Below are positions 43,278 through 44,522 of a stretch of 44,522 nucleotides of DNA, one piece after another. How positions within the stretch are numbered: position 1 is the stretch's first letter; the number at the start of each line of letters is the position of its first letter. The notes beneath the pieces were generated by a model. That model did not search any database, had not been told where the DNA came from, and was given only the letters and a program-made list of their open reading frames with translations. Position numbers and translations under genes: made by a program. This DNA comes from Alectoria sarmentosa (Eukaryota; Ascomycota; Lecanoromycetes; Lecanorales; Parmeliaceae): positions 1 to 44,522 of the forward strand of contig WOGZ01000237.1 in assembly GCA_009733775.1 (NCBI GenBank), written 5' to 3'.

Positions 43278-44087
43278 CGGACTATCAGATGTAACGACAT
43301 TTCCGAAGACATATCATTTCCTCCGACTCAGCGTATACCTAGAACAATTTGGGGACATGTATCTCTTTCCGCCGATAACCAGTGCCAAACACCAAAAGAA
43401 GCTAGAGAGTGTCTTAGCATTCCTCTCCGACGCACAATTCGATAAATTCGTTCGAATCCTGGCATGCTCTCCGGGGCCGAGGATTCGGAAGTTCTTGGAG
43501 ATCTGCGCAATGCTGCCCCAAGACTTGGAGAGATTGCAGGAAGCCCAAGCAGACCGTCTATCACCACAAGGACTCACCACCACCGCACAGGAGCCTTCTC
43601 CCCCAGCGCTACAGCTTTTCCAGCAACACATCCCCTACCTCCCGCTGATTGATTTAGATGAGCTCCTATCGGCCCACATTCATAGCAAACATCCCATCTT
43701 TCTCCATTCAGCATCGACGACATGTCCGGCGCGGCAGACCTGCTCCTAATACTCGCCCTCCAGACGCAGCAAACAAGTCCCGGCGTTCCCATCTCCAACA
43801 TCGAGCTCCTGCACCGCTTCGCAAGCCTTTCGGCTACAGTTTCGGCGCAGCTCCTGATGACATGGGAGTCCAAATGGCCAATGATGTGGGAAGGCGTCGA
43901 CACCTTCACGCTGGATCTGACCACGGCATACGGACCCGACGGCGTCTTCTTGCCTACGAAGCAATGGCTGGCCGACGTGAGTCGGTTCCGCAATGCCACG
44001 CCTGCGTGGCTTAGGATTCTGGCCCCAACGAGGGAGTTGGAGACGGCAATGTATGAGGCTTATGGTATAGCGCCACAAGTGCAGTAG

Positions 44088-44522
44088 GTGGGTTGGGAAA
44101 AGCCCGACTCACTGTTGTGGGTAAGGATCTCCACGAAGCGCTTTTCTAAACGGCTTTTGTGTGTGTGTAAGAGAGAGAGAGAGAGAAAGAGAGAGAGATG
44201 CATAATTTTAATTAATTCAGCCATTGACGATACCAAACTTCCATCTACCACTCGTGTACATTTTCCCAAAATGGGAACAGTCACCCATGGCATCATCGCC
44301 CTCAATTCCATGCACATCTCAGCTAGACTTCCTACACACCCCATATCAGTGCAGCTTAATATGATAATAATGCACGAGCCCGACATCTTCCATGGCTTTA
44401 CCGCAAACAACAAGAACAATAACCCGGACCCTACCGCCAATGACCAAGAGACTCTTTCCCCTCTCCTCTCAAAACTAAATACTCAAGAGTCCGCCCCCCC
44501 CCCCCCCCCCCCCCCAAAAACT
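44088..44522. other. Window end: microsatellites and a poly-C run
   Basis: A (GT)n tract at about 44156-44168 runs into a (GA)n tract at about 44170-44198. A run of 22 C lies at 44494-44515, followed by five A. The minus frame 44060-44440 has no recognisable content. A C run of this length close to the end suggests a contig edge or a sequencing artefact. Confidence 0.6.

Larger units (their letters stand above)
41830..44087 (+). pseudogene. Orphan-family gene split by a Tc1/mariner insertion and a frameshift
   Basis: The first 34 codons (from the ATG at 41830) run in frame into the TA at 41929-41930. The reading frame resumes in phase at the TA at 43276-43277, passes through the frame starting at 43357, and continues to about 43715, with VLAFLSDAQFDKFVRILACSP and FLEICAMLPQDL. 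A one-base-type frameshift near 43715 then moves the frame to IDDMSGAADLLLILALQ and the C-terminal module VDTFTLDLTTAYGPDGVFL and RILAPTRELE, ending at 44087. No GT donor lies close before the shift, so an intron does not explain it well. The C-terminal module matches SLDLDYFDLDMRDAYAPDGEYL and WAPTPALADEI of the 33935-35127 gene. The central LPxEL block is missing. The gene is inactive unless the downstream part is used alone. Confidence 0.7.

Noticed and set aside
1..44522. tRNA, rRNA and CRISPR loci
   Set aside because: I looked for T-loop-like GTTCRAAYC motifs with flanking arms and for regularly spaced direct repeats; the few motif hits lack a cloverleaf, and the only regular array is the 14-bp minisatellite without spacers.

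Overview
The window looks like nuclear DNA of a filamentous ascomycete, most likely a Dothideomycete. Genes carry short (47-150 nt) GT-AG introns with CTGAC/CTAAT-type branch sites. The gene content is typical of this group: HET-domain, caspase-like, DUF6594, NmrA-like and 24-dehydrocholesterol-reductase-like proteins, a BLOC-1 subunit, a repeat-rich secreted cell-wall protein and lineage-specific orphan families. Repeats carry dense G:C to A:T transitions, the mark of repeat-induced point mutation (RIP). All gene names rest on motif recognition by eye; no database search was run.

Layout. 1-6.2 kb: a caspase-like gene (1041-2822), a small three-exon gene (3591-4003) and a DUF6594 membrane-protein gene (4475-6131). 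6.6-7.5 kb: protein-like fragments, probably a decayed gene. 7.74-10.68 kb: a strongly AT-rich RIP island containing a complete but short LTR retrotransposon (8502-10380) with two 160-bp LTRs and a 5-bp target duplication. 11.3-16.5 kb: an NmrA-like gene, a DUF4259-like gene on the minus strand and a small secreted protein. 16.5-20 kb: gene-poor, with a long imperfect palindrome at 19231-19401. 20.1-21.2 kb: HET gene. 22.6-25.7 kb: a 1021-aa secreted, Ser/Thr-rich protein with six tandem repeats (minus strand). 28.7-29.2 kb: GCN5L1/BLOC-1 subunit 1 (minus). 30.6-31.0 kb: a 14-bp minisatellite. 31.9-36.1 kb: a minus-strand cluster of one intact gene, one ruined copy and one N-terminal-only member of an orphan family. 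37.1-41.0 kb: DHCR24-like oxidoreductase and a polytopic membrane protein. 41.8-44.1 kb: a further member of the orphan family, split by a complete RIP-mutated Tc1/mariner transposon (41931-43275) and carrying a frameshift.

The main result is the accessory end of the window. Four members of one unrecognised, modular family lie within 12 kb, in states from intact to ruined, and one is interrupted in frame by a DD34E transposon with TA duplication, terminal inverted repeats and a transposase reading frame that has 18 stops and no frameshift. Caspase-like and HET genes also occur, which in fungi are associated with cell-death and nonself-recognition functions, but they are 17 kb apart and nothing here links them into one system.
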